Source: Streptomyces sp. NBC_00370
GTDB taxonomy: Bacteria; Actinomycetota; Actinomycetes; Streptomycetales; Streptomycetaceae
Reading direction: 5' to 3'
DNA length: 64,000 nt
Assembly (NCBI RefSeq): GCF_036084755.1
Contig: NZ_CP107968.1
Location: forward strand, 6,890,001 to 6,954,000
This document shows, in pieces, positions 24,287 to 33,271 of the stretch. The position numbers were made by a program, and so were the translations under genes. Positions within the stretch are counted from its first letter, which is position 1, and each line of letters opens with the position of its first letter. The notes beneath the pieces are model-generated. The model was not told the DNA's origin and did not search any database. It saw only the letters and a list, made by a program, of their open reading frames with translations.

Positions 24287-26113
24287 TCAGCGGTACAGCG
24301 CCTCGACCTCGCGGGTGTACGCCGCCTCGATCGCCTTGCGCTTGAGCTTCAGCGACGGGGTCAGCAGGCCGTGCTCCTCGCTGAACGGGTGCGCCAGGAT
24401 CCGGAACGTACGGATCGACTCGGCCTGCGAGACAGCCGTGTTGGCCGCCACCACGGCGCGTCTGACCTCCATCTCCAGATCCGGGTCGCGCACCAGGTCG
24501 GCGGATTTCAGCGGCGGTTTGCCCTGCACGTTCAGCCAGTGGTCGACGGACTCCTGGTCCACCGTGACGAGCGCGGCGATGTACGGCCGGTCGTTGCCGA
24601 CCACGATGCACTGCGCCACCAGCGGATGCGCGCGGACCCGTTCCTCCAGCGCCGTCGGCGAGACGCTTTTGCCGCCCGAGGTGACCAGGATCTCCTTCTT
24701 GCGGCCGGTGATGGTCAGATAGCCGTCCTCGTCGAGCGCCCCCAGATCGCCGGTCGCCAGCCACCCGTCGTGCAGCACGGCGTCCGACGCCTTCGGGTCG
24801 CCCAGGTAGCCGGAGAACACCATGCCGCCGTGCAGCCACACCTCGCCGTCCGGGGCGATGTAGACCGAACTGCCGGGAATCGGCTGGCCGACCGTGCCGT
24901 ACCGGGCGCGCTCGGGCGGGTTGACCGTCGCGGCCGCGCACGACTCGGTCAGCCCGTACCCCTCGAAGACGGTGACGCCCGCGCCCTCGAAGAACAGACC
25001 GAGCCGCCGGTCCATCGCCGAACCGCCGGAGAAGGCGTGCCGCACCCGGCCGCCCATCGCCGCGCGCACCTTGCTGTAGACGGCCTTCTCGAAGAACTGG
25101 TGCTGCACCCGCAGGGACGCCGAAGGCCCGGGGCCGATGCCGAACGCCCGGTGCTCCATGGCCTCCGCGTAGCGCACCGCCACATCGATGGCCTTCTCGA
25201 ACGGACCGAGCTTGCCGTCGCGCTCCGCCTTGCGCCGCGCCGCGCTGTAGACCTTCTCGAAGATGTAGGGCACCGCGAGGATGAACGACGGCCGGAACGC
25301 GACGAGGTCCGGCAGCAGGGCGCTCGCGCGCAGCTCCGGCTGGTGCCCCAGCTTCACCCGGCCCCGGATCGCTGCGATCTCCACCATCCGCCCGAAGACG
25401 TGCGCGAGGGGCAGGAACAGCAGCGTGGACGCCTGGTCGCCGGGGCGCGAGTGGAAGACCGGCTCCCAGCGGTGGATGACCGTGTCGGCCTCGTACATGA
25501 AGTTGCCGTGGGTGATCACGCACCCTTTGGGCCGGCCCGTGGTGCCCGACGTGTAGATGATCGTGGCGATCCCGTCGGGCCGTACGGCAGCGCGGTTGCG
25601 GTGCACGGCCGCGTCCTCGATCCCGGCACCGGCGGCGACCAGCTCGTCCACGGCGCCGGCGTCCAGCTGCCAGAGCCGCTTGAGCAGGGGCAGCCGGTCG
25701 ATCACCGAGCCGACGCTCATCGCGTGGTCCTCGTGCTCCACGACGCAGGCGACGACCTCGGCGTCGTACAGCATCCACCAGATCTGCTCGGCCGACGACG
25801 TGGAGTAGACGGGCACCGACTGGACGCCGATCGACCAGAGGGCGAAGTCGAACAGGGTCCACTCGTAGCGGGTACGGGACATGATCGCGACCCGGTCACC
25901 GAACCGCAGCCCCTCGGCGAGCAGCCCCTTGGCCAGGGCCAGCACCTGGTCGCGGAACTCCGCCGATGTGACGTCCTGCCAGTGTCCTTCCGCGTCCTTG
26001 CGGCCGAGTGCCACCCGGTCGGGGGCGGCCTCGGCGTGGTCGTACACGGCGTCCGCGAGCCCACCGGAGTGGGGCGGCGCTGCCGCGAGAGGGGGGGAAG
26101 TGAACTCGCGCAA
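24287..26113 (-). CDS. Long-chain fatty-acid--CoA ligase (AMP-forming)
   Basis: A 608-residue adenylate-forming enzyme that makes acyl-AMP and then acyl-CoA. Motifs: IIYTSGTTGRPKGCVITHGN near residue 185 (P-loop), EGYGLTESCAA (A5), LATGDLGALDEDGYL (A7 Asp) and ITGRKKEILVTSGGKSVSP. C-terminal catalytic Lys region: LTPSLKLKRKAIEAAY. The start is TTG 26113 after AAGGAG; the longer frame to 26215 has no family similarity. It is FadD15/AMP-binding 'large' type (about 600 aa). It is probably monocistronic. Confidence 0.92.
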   Translation of the reverse strand: MREFTSPPLAAAPPHSGGLADAVYDHAEAAPDRVALGRKDAEGHWQDVTSAEFRDQVLALAKGLLAEGLRFGDRVAIMSRTRYEWTLFDFALWSIGVQSVPVYSTSSAEQIWWMLYDAEVVACVVEHEDHAMSVGSVIDRLPLLKRLWQLDAGAVDELVAAGAGIEDAAVHRNRAAVRPDGIATIIYTSGTTGRPKGCVITHGNFMYEADTVIHRWEPVFHSRPGDQASTLLFLPLAHVFGRMVEIAAIRGRVKLGHQPELRASALLPDLVAFRPSFILAVPYIFEKVYSAARRKAERDGKLGPFEKAIDVAVRYAEAMEHRAFGIGPGPSASLRVQHQFFEKAVYSKVRAAMGGRVRHAFSGGSAMDRRLGLFFEGAGVTVFEGYGLTESCAAATVNPPERARYGTVGQPIPGSSVYIAPDGEVWLHGGMVFSGYLGDPKASDAVLHDGWLATGDLGALDEDGYLTITGRKKEILVTSGGKSVSPTALEERVRAHPLVAQCIVVGNDRPYIAALVTVDQESVDHWLNVQGKPPLKSADLVRDPDLEMEVRRAVVAANTAVSQAESIRTFRILAHPFSEEHGLLTPSLKLKRKAIEAAYTREVEALYR

Positions 26114-26336
26114 TGACTTGGCTCCTTGTGGCGCTCCGCACAGCGCCGCGACGCTACCCCACAAGAAGCCCGCGCGGGAGCCCGTGCGCAAGCCGGAACC
26201 AAGCCATATCACCACAGGTCAGCGGCTGAAATACGGCCAGACCGGCAGGGCACGGACACACTTCTGACTGAAGAGTAAGTACGGCGCGGGGGAATCTCCA
26301 CCGAATCCGTACGACGCTGTCACGCCCCCCGCGCGA

Positions 26337-27827
26337 CTACGCCTCGGACAGCACCTTCACCGGGGTCCCCGCGGTGGGCGCCTTCGGCGTCCGTACCCAG
26401 ATCAGCACCGCCGCACCCGCGACGATCCCCGCCGCACCCGCCACCAGTGTGGCCGTGTTCAGCCCCGAGGCGAACGCGCTGTGCAGCTCATGAGCGCTCA
26501 CCCGGCCGTGGAGTGCTCCCGCACCGCCGCCGGCCAGCAGGTGCGAGGCGCCCACCGGATCGGGTGTCGCACCGCGCAGCGAGTCCGTCATCCGGCTCGT
26601 CACCAGCGTGCCGAAGACGGCCACCCCGAGCGCGAACCCCAGCTGCCGGAACGTGTTGACGGCGCCCCCCGCCATGCCCGCGTCCCGCTGCGGTACGGAC
26701 GACAGCGCTGCGCCCGCCAGGCTCGGCGAGACCAGGCCCACGCCGGCCCCCGCGACGGCGAGCCCCGGGCTGAGCGCCGCCCAGCCGGATCCCGCGTCCA
26801 GCACGGACTGCGCCAGCGCCCCGATCCCGACCAGCAGCAGCCCGCCGCCGAGCAGCAGCCGCGGCTGCACCCCGTGCAGCAGCCGGCCCGTCAGGGCGGC
26901 GACGACGAACGACAGCACCGCAAGCGGCAGCAGGGCCAGACCCGCCTCGACCGGACTCATGCCGAGCAGCGTCTGGAGCCAGATCTCCGTGTACGGCAGC
27001 ACACCGAACGCCGCCGCGTTGAACGCCAGCGCCGCCACCATCACCGCGACGAACGAGGCACCGCGGAACAGCGACAGATCCAGCAGCGGCTGCGCGGCCC
27101 GGCGCTCCACCACCACGAACGCGACCAGCGCCACGACGGCCACCGCGAGGGCGACGCCCGTCTGCGCCGACGTCCAGCCCTCGGTGCCCGCCCGCACCAC
27201 GGCGAAGGTCAGGGCGCCCGCGAACAGCGCGAAGCAGCCCGTGCCCGCCCAGTCGATCCGGCGGCCCTGCTCGCCGCGCCCCTCGTGCACGGCGCGCAGC
27301 GTCAGCCAGATCGCCAGCACGCTCACCGGCAGGTTGATGAAGAAGATCCAGCGCCAGTCGAGCCCCTCGGTCAGCACCCCGCCGAGCACCGGGCCGAGCG
27401 CGGCGGCCGCCCCGCTCACCGCGCCCCAGATGCCCAGCGCGAACGACCGGTCACGGCCCTGGTAGGCCGCGCCGAGTATGGACAGCGTCGTCGCGAACAT
27501 CGCGGCGGCGCCCACGCCCTGCAATCCGCGCAGCGCGATCAGCTCCCCGGCGTTCTGCGCGAGGCCGCTGCCCAGCGAGGCCAGCGCGAAAAGCCCGGTG
27601 CCCACCGCGTACACCCGCCGCCTGCCCAGCACGTCGGCCGCGGCGCCGGCCCCCAGCAGCAGCGCGGCCAGCACCAGCGCGTAGATGTCGATGACCCACT
27701 GGAGCTCGCTGAGCGAGGCGTCGAGCCCGCCCGCCATGGCGGGCAGCGCCACGATCACGATGGTCACGTCCAGCAGCAGCATGAAGGTGCCCAGACAGAC
27801 CGCGACGAGCGGCCCCCACTTACGCAT
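26337..27827 (-). CDS. MFS transporter, DHA2 (14-helix drug/proton antiporter) type
   Basis: A 496-residue inner-membrane exporter. The start ATG 27827 follows GGGGAGAAC. Family signs: LDVTIVIVALPAM (motif D1), LQWVIDIYALVLAALLLGAGAAADVLGRRRVY (motif A) and GLQGVGAAAMFATTLSIL (motif B/C), with about 14 hydrophobic segments. Efflux of small toxic molecules is the usual role. It is divergent (116 bp) from an AsnC-type regulator that likely controls it. Substrate unknown. Confidence 0.92.
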   Translation of the reverse strand: MRKWGPLVAVCLGTFMLLLDVTIVIVALPAMAGGLDASLSELQWVIDIYALVLAALLLGAGAAADVLGRRRVYAVGTGLFALASLGSGLAQNAGELIALRGLQGVGAAAMFATTLSILGAAYQGRDRSFALGIWGAVSGAAAALGPVLGGVLTEGLDWRWIFFINLPVSVLAIWLTLRAVHEGRGEQGRRIDWAGTGCFALFAGALTFAVVRAGTEGWTSAQTGVALAVAVVALVAFVVVERRAAQPLLDLSLFRGASFVAVMVAALAFNAAAFGVLPYTEIWLQTLLGMSPVEAGLALLPLAVLSFVVAALTGRLLHGVQPRLLLGGGLLLVGIGALAQSVLDAGSGWAALSPGLAVAGAGVGLVSPSLAGAALSSVPQRDAGMAGGAVNTFRQLGFALGVAVFGTLVTSRMTDSLRGATPDPVGASHLLAGGGAGALHGRVSAHELHSAFASGLNTATLVAGAAGIVAGAAVLIWVRTPKAPTAGTPVKVLSEA

Positions 27828-27943
27828 GATGTTCTCCCCATCGAACGGTTCTCTTTCCTCCCGTACGATCAGGCAACGACCCCGATATCCGGCAGCCAGA
27901 ACATCGAAAGCGCCGGAATCCGACACGATCCGGGAATCAGCCG

Positions 27944-28933
27944 ATGGAAAGCGACCCGTACGACCACCTCGACTGGCAGCTGTTGCACGCGCTGGAGACC
28001 GACGCGCGCGCCCCCTTCAGCCGGATCGCCGAGGTGCTCGGCGTCTCCGACCAGACCGTCGCCCGCCGCTACCGGCGGCTGATCACCGACATGGGGGTCC
28101 GGGTCGTCGGGGTACGCGACGCCGCCCGGCTCGGCCACGACAGCTGGATGCTGCGGCTGCGCTGCACCCCCGACGCCGCCGACCCGCTGGCCCGCGCGCT
28201 CGCCCGCCGGCCCGACACCGCCTGGATCGGGCTCACTTCGGGCGGCACCGAAGTCGTCTGCACGACCCGGGCGCGCAGCAAGGGCGAGCAGGAGGAGCTG
28301 CTGCTCGGCCGGCTCCCGCGCACCCCGGCCGTCGCCGAGATCAGGGCCCACCAGCTGCTGCACCGCTTCTACGGCGGCCCTTCGGGCTGGCTCGCGAAGA
28401 GCAGGTCGCTGACCGACGAGCAGGTGGCGGCGCTGCGCGGTCCTGTCCCCGACGAGCCGCGCGAGCCGCGGTCGTCCGCCGTCCTCACCGCCGAGGACGA
28501 ACCCCTGGTCGCCGCGCTCGAACGTGACGGCCGGGCGACCTTCGCCGAACTCCAGCGGGCCACCGGGCGTTCCGAGTCGGCGGTACGCCGCAGGCTCGAC
28601 CAACTGCTGGCTTCGGGGGCGCTCTTCATCGACGTCACCTTCAACCAGGGTGTGTTCGGGTACGAGTTGAGAGCGATCCTCTGGATCACCGCGGCGCCCG
28701 CCGCCCTCGACTCCGTCGGCCGCGCGCTCGCCACCCACCCCGAGGTGGCGTTCGCCTCGGCGACGGCGGGCCACTGCAATCTGGTCGCGGTGATCGTGTG
28801 CAGCGACACCGCCTCGGTCTACCGCTATCTCAGCGAGGGCGTGGGGCGCCTCGACGGCGTCCAGCACGTCGAATGCGCGCCGGTGCTGCGTACGGTCAAA
28901 CAGCTCACCTACGAGGAGCGCCGCCGCCCCTGA
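27944..28933 (+). CDS. Lrp/AsnC-family regulator with two HTH domains
   Basis: A 329-residue regulator, twice the usual Lrp length. HTH 1 at residues 5-55 (LLHALETDARAPFSRIAEVLGVSDQTVARR) is followed by a middle region. HTH 2 spans about 185-235 (LVAALERDGRATFAELQRATGRSESAVRRR). The C-terminal RAM-type ligand domain runs about 245-320. This double-headed form is common in actinobacteria. Its divergent position against the MFS exporter suggests local control. Confidence 0.9.
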   Translation: MESDPYDHLDWQLLHALETDARAPFSRIAEVLGVSDQTVARRYRRLITDMGVRVVGVRDAARLGHDSWMLRLRCTPDAADPLARALARRPDTAWIGLTSGGTEVVCTTRARSKGEQEELLLGRLPRTPAVAEIRAHQLLHRFYGGPSGWLAKSRSLTDEQVAALRGPVPDEPREPRSSAVLTAEDEPLVAALERDGRATFAELQRATGRSESAVRRRLDQLLASGALFIDVTFNQGVFGYELRAILWITAAPAALDSVGRALATHPEVAFASATAGHCNLVAVIVCSDTASVYRYLSEGVGRLDGVQHVECAPVLRTVKQLTYEERRRP

Positions 28934-28969
28934 GCCGCGTTCCTGAGCGGCCGTCCCTGAGCCGTGTCC

Positions 28970-29836
28970 CTAGGCCGGGCGTTGCAGCCGGTCGCCGCCC
29001 GTCAGGATCGCGTCGGCCAGCGCGTCCGCCGCCTCGTGGGCGCCCGCCGGCCTGCGGCCGTGCACCAGCACGAAGTCCACCTCGCCCAGCTCCGGCAGCC
29101 CGGCCCGCGCCGTCACCGGCACCAGGCCCTGCGGGACCAGACCCCGGGTATGTGCCATCACGCCGAGACCCGCGTGGGCCGCCGCCGTCAGACCGCTCAG
29201 GCTGGAGCTGGTGCACGCCACCCGCCAGGCCCTGCCCTGCGCCCCGAGCGCGTCCAACGCCCTTGACCGGGTGATCGCCGGGGGCGGGTAGAGGATCAGC
29301 GGCACGGGACGGTCCGGATCGACCCGCAGCCGTGGCGCGCCGATCCAGGCCAGCGACGACCGCCACACCAGCGCGCCGTGGATGTCGCCGGCGCGCCGCT
29401 TGGCCAGGACGAGATCGAGCAGCCCCGCCGCCAGCTGTTCGTGCAGTGTGCCGGACAGCTCGACCGTCAGCTCCAGATCGACCTCCGGATGCTCCTGCCG
29501 GAACGACCGGAGGATCTCGGGGAGCCGGGTGAGGACGAAGTCCTCGGAGACCCCGAACCGCAGCCTGCCGCGCAGCCGGGTGCCGCCGAAGAACGCCGAC
29601 GCGCGCTCGTGGGCCGCCAGGATCGTCCGGGCGAAGCCCAGCATCGCCTCGCCACTCTCCGTGAGCTCCACACTGTGTGTGTCGCGGCTGAACAGCGGTT
29701 GGCCGGCGGCCTGTTCGAGCCTGCGCACATGCTGGCTCACGGTCGACTGGCGCACTCCGAGCCGCCCGGCGGCCCGGGTGAAACTGAGCGTCTGGGCCAC
29801 GGTGAGAAACGTACGCAGCTGTCCTGGGTCGTACAC
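28970..29836 (-). CDS. LysR-family regulator
   Basis: A 288-residue LysR protein. The HTH is near residues 1-60 (LRTFLTVAQTLSFTRAAGRLGVRQSTVSQHVRRLEQAAG), followed by an effector domain (GRLRFGVSEDFVLTRLPEILRSF). GTG 29836 gives the normal LysR N-terminus YDPGQLRTF; an ATG at 29875 would add 13 odd residues. It is divergent from the SLC10-type symporter gene, with a perfect palindrome in between, so it likely regulates that transporter. Confidence 0.9.
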   Translation of the reverse strand: MYDPGQLRTFLTVAQTLSFTRAAGRLGVRQSTVSQHVRRLEQAAGQPLFSRDTHSVELTESGEAMLGFARTILAAHERASAFFGGTRLRGRLRFGVSEDFVLTRLPEILRSFRQEHPEVDLELTVELSGTLHEQLAAGLLDLVLAKRRAGDIHGALVWRSSLAWIGAPRLRVDPDRPVPLILYPPPAITRSRALDALGAQGRAWRVACTSSSLSGLTAAAHAGLGVMAHTRGLVPQGLVPVTARAGLPELGEVDFVLVHGRRPAGAHEAADALADAILTGGDRLQRPA

Positions 29837-29857
29837 AAACCCCAAGATTACCCGGCC

Positions 29858-29872
29858 ATCGCGAATCGCGAT
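29858..29872. promoter_or_regulatory. 15-bp palindrome, likely LysR operator
   Basis: ATCGCGAATCGCGAT is a perfect palindrome around one central base and contains the T-N11-A spacing typical of LysR boxes (T29859, A29871). It lies 22 bp before the LysR start and 90 bp before the symporter start. Confidence 0.65.
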
Positions 29873-29961
29873 CACAGTCAGAGCGGCGTACGGGATTCCC
29901 GATTGCCCTGATCAGCGGGACGATGGGGCGGCACGCCCCGTACCGAGTCCGAGTGGAGCAC

Positions 29962-30996
29962 ATGAACCGCCGCGTCACCCTTCCGTCCTGGCTTCCGATC
30001 GACCCGTTCATCCTCGCGCTCGTCGGGACCGTGGCCCTCGCGGCGCTGCTGCCCGCCTCCGGAGGGGCCGCCGAGGTGGCGGGCGGGGCCTCGACCGGCG
30101 CCGTGGCGCTGCTGTTCTTCCTTTACGGAGCGCGACTGTCGACGCAGGAGGCGCTCGACGGGCTGCGGCACTGGCGGCTGCATGTCACCGTCCTCGGCTG
30201 TACGTTCGTGCTCTTCCCGCTGCTGGGCCTCGCCGCCAGGGGGCTCGTGCCGTTCGTGCTGACGCCCCAGCTCTACGACGGCCTGCTGTTCCTGTGCCTG
30301 GTGCCCTCCACCATCCAGTCGTCCATCGCCTTCACGTCCATCGCGCGCGGCAACGTACCGGCCGCGATCTGCGCCGGATCGTTCTCCAGCATCGTGGGGA
30401 TCGTGGTCACCCCGCTGCTGGCCGCCTCGCTGATCGGCGGCGGCGCCGTGGGCTTCTCGGCCGACTCCCTGCTCAAGATCGTCGCGCAGCTGCTGCTGCC
30501 CTTCGTCGCGGGCCAGTTGCTGCGCCGCTGGGTCGGCGGCTTCCTGACCCGGCACAAGAAGCTGCTGAGCCTCGTCGACCGCGGCTCGATCCTGCTGGTG
30601 GTCTACACGGCGTTCAGCGAGGGCATGGTCGCCGGGATCTGGCACCAGGTGACCGTGGCGCGCCTCGCCGGGCTGCTGGCGGTGGAGGCGGTGCTGCTCG
30701 CCGCGATGCTGGCGGTCAGCTGGTACGGGGCGAAGCGGCTCGGCTTCGTACGGGGCGACCGGATCGCGATCCAGTTCGCCGGGTCGAAGAAGAGCCTGGC
30801 GGCCGGGCTGCCGATGGCGAGCGTCCTGTTCGGCGCGCACGCGAGCCTCGCCGTGCTGCCGCTGATGCTCTTCCACCAGATGCAGCTGATGGTGTGCGCG
30901 GTCATCGCGAAGCGCCGCGCGGGCGACCCGCAGCCGCGAGCGGCCGAGGCCGCGCCCGTACCCGCCGCCGCACCGGGTGACCCGGTGCGTTCGTAG
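29962..30996 (+). CDS. SLC10/bile acid:sodium symporter family transporter
   Basis: A 344-residue inner-membrane transporter with nine or ten predicted helices (FILALVGTVALAALLPASGG first). It shows family features such as LVPSTIQSSIAFTSIARGNVPAAIC and the later FAGSKKSLAAGLPMASVLF segment. This is the SLC10A7/YfeH branch, for which sodium-coupled uptake of organic anions is presumed but substrates are unproven. ATG 29962 follows GTGGAG. It is probably controlled by the divergent LysR gene. Confidence 0.88.
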   Translation: MNRRVTLPSWLPIDPFILALVGTVALAALLPASGGAAEVAGGASTGAVALLFFLYGARLSTQEALDGLRHWRLHVTVLGCTFVLFPLLGLAARGLVPFVLTPQLYDGLLFLCLVPSTIQSSIAFTSIARGNVPAAICAGSFSSIVGIVVTPLLAASLIGGGAVGFSADSLLKIVAQLLLPFVAGQLLRRWVGGFLTRHKKLLSLVDRGSILLVVYTAFSEGMVAGIWHQVTVARLAGLLAVEAVLLAAMLAVSWYGAKRLGFVRGDRIAIQFAGSKKSLAAGLPMASVLFGAHASLAVLPLMLFHQMQLMVCAVIAKRRAGDPQPRAAEAAPVPAAAPGDPVRS

Positions 30997-31002
30997 CCGG
31001 GG

Positions 31003-31021
31003 CGTCCGCCGGCGGCGGACG
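31003..31021. terminator. 8-bp hairpin between convergent genes
   Basis: CGTCCGCC and GGCGGACG flank a GGC loop just after the symporter stop. With the larger hairpin at 31026-31063 it forms a likely double terminator. Confidence 0.5.
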
Positions 31022-31025
31022 GCGA

Positions 31026-31063
31026 ACCCGGCCGGCGCAGGGGGCGCTCCCCGCCGGCCGGGT
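31026..31063. terminator. 12-bp hairpin between convergent symporter and fdhD genes
   Basis: ACCCGGCCGGCG (31026-31037) pairs exactly with 31052-31063 around a 14-nt loop, in the 90-bp gap between two converging genes. It is likely bidirectional. Confidence 0.65.
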
Positions 31064-31086
31064 CCCGTCCCGTGCAGCGGGGCGGG

Positions 31087-31926
31087 TCATACCCCGGTGT
31101 GCAGGGCGATCCGCTCATCGCCCGCGTACACGTTCATGGAGGTGCCGCGGAGAAAACCGACCAGGGTGAGCCCGGCCTCCGCCGCCAGGTCGACCGCCAG
31201 CGACGACGGCGCCGAGACCGCCGCGAGCATCGGGATGCCCGCCATCACGGCCTTCTGGGCCAGCTCGAACGACGCGCGGCCCGACACCAGCAGGATCGAG
31301 CGGGACAGCGGCAGCAGATCCTCCCGCAGCGCCCGGCCGACGAGCTTGTCGACCGCGTTGTGCCGGCCGACGTCCTCGCGGATGTCGTACATCTCGCCGG
31401 TCTCGGAGAACAGCGCGGCGGCGTGCAGGCCCCCGGTCCTGTCGAAGACCTGCTGCGCCGCCCGCAACCGGTCGGGGAGGCCGGACAGCAGCGCGGGCTC
31501 GACCAGGACCGGGGGAGTGTCGGAGATCGGGAAGCGGGCCGTGGTGCGTACGGCGTCCAGGCTCGCCTTGCCGCACAGTCCGCACGACGAGGTCGTGTAG
31601 ACGTTGCGCTCCAGGCTGATGTCGGGCATCGGGACACCGGGCGCGAGGCGTACGTCGACGATGTTGTACGTGTTGGTGCCGTCGTCCTTGGCCCCGGCGC
31701 AGTACACGATCGACTGCACGTCGGAGGCGGCGGCCAGCACGCCTTCGCTGACCAGGAACCCGGCCGCGAGCGCGAAGTCGTCGCCCGGGGTGCGCATCGT
31801 GATGGCGAGCGGTTTGCCGTTCAGCCGGATCTCCAGCGGCTCCTCGGCCACCAGTGTGTCGGGGCGGGTGGTGATCTGCCCGTCCCTGATCCGGATGGTG
31901 CGCCGGCGCTCGGTGACCCGTCCCAT
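31087..31926 (-). CDS. fdhD: Formate dehydrogenase accessory sulfurtransferase FdhD
   Basis: A 279-residue cytoplasmic protein that passes sulfur from IscS to the molybdenum cofactor of formate dehydrogenase. The persulfide-carrying CxxC loop is intact (Cys115 and Cys118 in TSSCGLCGK). Other family runs: EEPLEIRLNG, MRTPGDDFALAAGFLVSEG, EDVGRHNAVDKLVG and LLVSGRASFELAQKAVMAG. ATG 31926 is used; the frame stays open to 32013 without family similarity. No formate dehydrogenase gene is in the window. Its promoter region carries a sequence shared with the oxalate-operon promoter, which fits formate being the product of oxalate breakdown. Confidence 0.95.
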   Translation of the reverse strand: MGRVTERRRTIRIRDGQITTRPDTLVAEEPLEIRLNGKPLAITMRTPGDDFALAAGFLVSEGVLAAASDVQSIVYCAGAKDDGTNTYNIVDVRLAPGVPMPDISLERNVYTTSSCGLCGKASLDAVRTTARFPISDTPPVLVEPALLSGLPDRLRAAQQVFDRTGGLHAAALFSETGEMYDIREDVGRHNAVDKLVGRALREDLLPLSRSILLVSGRASFELAQKAVMAGIPMLAAVSAPSSLAVDLAAEAGLTLVGFLRGTSMNVYAGDERIALHTGV

Positions 31927-32021
31927 GTGATCCGTCCTACCCGTCCAGTACCGCTGTGCCTGTGGAGCCGGTGCCGGCCCTCGCGCTCCACGATGCCATT
32001 GGCCGGCGGCCACGACTCATC

Positions 32022-32041
32022 GCATACAGTATTCTGTCTGC
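32022..32041. promoter_or_regulatory. Oxalate-regulon operator-like site upstream of fdhD (site A)
   Basis: ACAG-TATT-CTGT inverted repeat. The 12-mer CATACAGTATTC (32023-32034) is identical, on the other strand, to 63078-63089 in the control region of the ThDP-enzyme operon. It lies about 97 bp before the fdhD start. Confidence 0.55.
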
Positions 32042-32106
32042 GATGGCCCAGGGGAACCCCGTGGACCGTTATTTGTCGTGGCCGCCGGCGCGGGCGGACG
32101 GGGAGA

Positions 32107-33078
32107 TCAGGCGGCGGCGCCGCGAGCCAGCAGATCGGAGATGGCGCCGACCGTACGGAGCGTCGGTACCGGTACGCCGGTGACGTCGGCGAGTTCGACG
32201 ACGGCGGCGAGCAGCACGTCGAGTTCCAGCGGTTTGCCCTTCTCCAGGTCCTGGAGGGTGGACGTCCGGTGGTCCCCGACGCGTTCGGCGCCTGCGATGC
32301 GCCGCTCGACGGAGATGTCGGGGCGGCAGCCCAGCGCCTCGGCGACGCGCAGGGTCTCCGCCATCATCAGCTCGATGACCTCGCGTGTGCTGCGGTGCTG
32401 ACACATCTCCCGCATGGTGGCGCGGGTGAGGGCGCTGATCGGGTTGAACGAGATGTTGCCGAGCAGCTTGATCCAGATGTCGTCGCGCAGCTCGGTCTCG
32501 ACGGGACATTTGAGCCCGCCGCTCCGCATGGCCGCGCTGAGGTCGAGGCACCGCCGCGACATCGAGCGGTCGGGTTCGCCGATCGAGAAGCGGGTCCCTT
32601 CCAGATGCCGGACGATGCCGGGTCCCGCCAGTTCCGTCGCCGCGTAGACGACACATCCGACGGCTCGCTCGGGCGGCAGCACCGCACTGACCGAGCCGCC
32701 GGGGTCGACGCTCTCGATCCGTCTGCCGTCGTACGGGCCGCCCAGGCCGTGGAAGTACCACCAGGGGATGCCGTTCTGGGCGGCGACGACCGCCGTGGTG
32801 TCCTTGAGCAGGGGCGTCACCAGCGGACCGCACGCCGCGTAGGAGTTGGCCTTGAGCCCCAGGAACACATAGTCGACCGGGCCGATCTCGTCCGGTCGGT
32901 CGGTGGCGTGCACCCGCGCGGTGAAATCGCCGCGCGGGCTGTACACCCGGACTCCGTGCTGCCGCATGGCCGCGAGATGCGGTCCACGGGCGATGAGATG
33001 GACGTCGGCGCCGGCTCGGTCGAGCGCGGCTCCGACATAGGCGCCGATCGCTCCGGCGCCGACAACTGCGACTTTCAC
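32107..33078 (-). CDS. Ketopantoate reductase (ApbA/PanE) family oxidoreductase
   Basis: A 323-residue NADPH-dependent 2-keto acid reductase of the PanE fold. Nucleotide motif GAGAIGAYVG at residues 7-16, AAQNGI with Asn102, and the catalytic Lys204 in IWIKLLGNISFNP with Asn208/Asn212. PanE itself makes pantoate for CoA. Its position, divergent from an oxalate/formate-type transporter behind two regulon palindromes, suggests a dedicated paralogue acting on another 2-keto acid, or supplying CoA precursors for a CoA-dependent pathway. Both readings are inference. Confidence 0.88.
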   Translation of the reverse strand: MKVAVVGAGAIGAYVGAALDRAGADVHLIARGPHLAAMRQHGVRVYSPRGDFTARVHATDRPDEIGPVDYVFLGLKANSYAACGPLVTPLLKDTTAVVAAQNGIPWWYFHGLGGPYDGRRIESVDPGGSVSAVLPPERAVGCVVYAATELAGPGIVRHLEGTRFSIGEPDRSMSRRCLDLSAAMRSGGLKCPVETELRDDIWIKLLGNISFNPISALTRATMREMCQHRSTREVIELMMAETLRVAEALGCRPDISVERRIAGAERVGDHRTSTLQDLEKGKPLELDVLLAAVVELADVTGVPVPTLRTVGAISDLLARGAAA

Positions 33079-33158
33079 CGTGAGGCTCTCCGTTCGGTTT
33101 TGAGGGAGACCGAGAGGGCCGGGGGAGCGGAAGCATGCTCCCTGTCAGTGTCGACGAT

Positions 33159-33174
33159 ATATTGTCTACAGTAT
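33159..33174. promoter_or_regulatory. Oxalate-regulon palindrome B1
   Basis: ATATTGTCTACAGTAT, a 16-bp near-perfect palindrome of the TGT-N2-ACA kind recognised by GntR/FCD regulators. Its first 14 bases are identical to the site at 63060-63075. It lies between panE-like and oxlT-like genes. Confidence 0.75.
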
Positions 33175-33206
33175 GGAGTTCCGGTCGACAAGGCTTCTGT
33201 CACCGC

Positions 33207-33222
33207 ATACTGTCGACAGATT
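33207..33222. promoter_or_regulatory. Oxalate-regulon palindrome B2
   Basis: ATACTGTCGACAGATT with the perfect core CTGTCGACAG (33210-33219). The centre is 48 bp from that of B1, and the end is 50 bp before the transporter ATG at 33272. Confidence 0.72.
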
Positions 33223-33271
33223 CGGTGAAGGATCTTCCCAACCGGCCGACAGGTTCCTAGAGTTCGCGAGC

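Noticed and set aside
23363..26116. A 917-codon plus-strand frame across the aldo/keto reductase and acyl-CoA ligase genes
   Set aside because: Antisense shadow of two well-recognised minus-strand enzymes.
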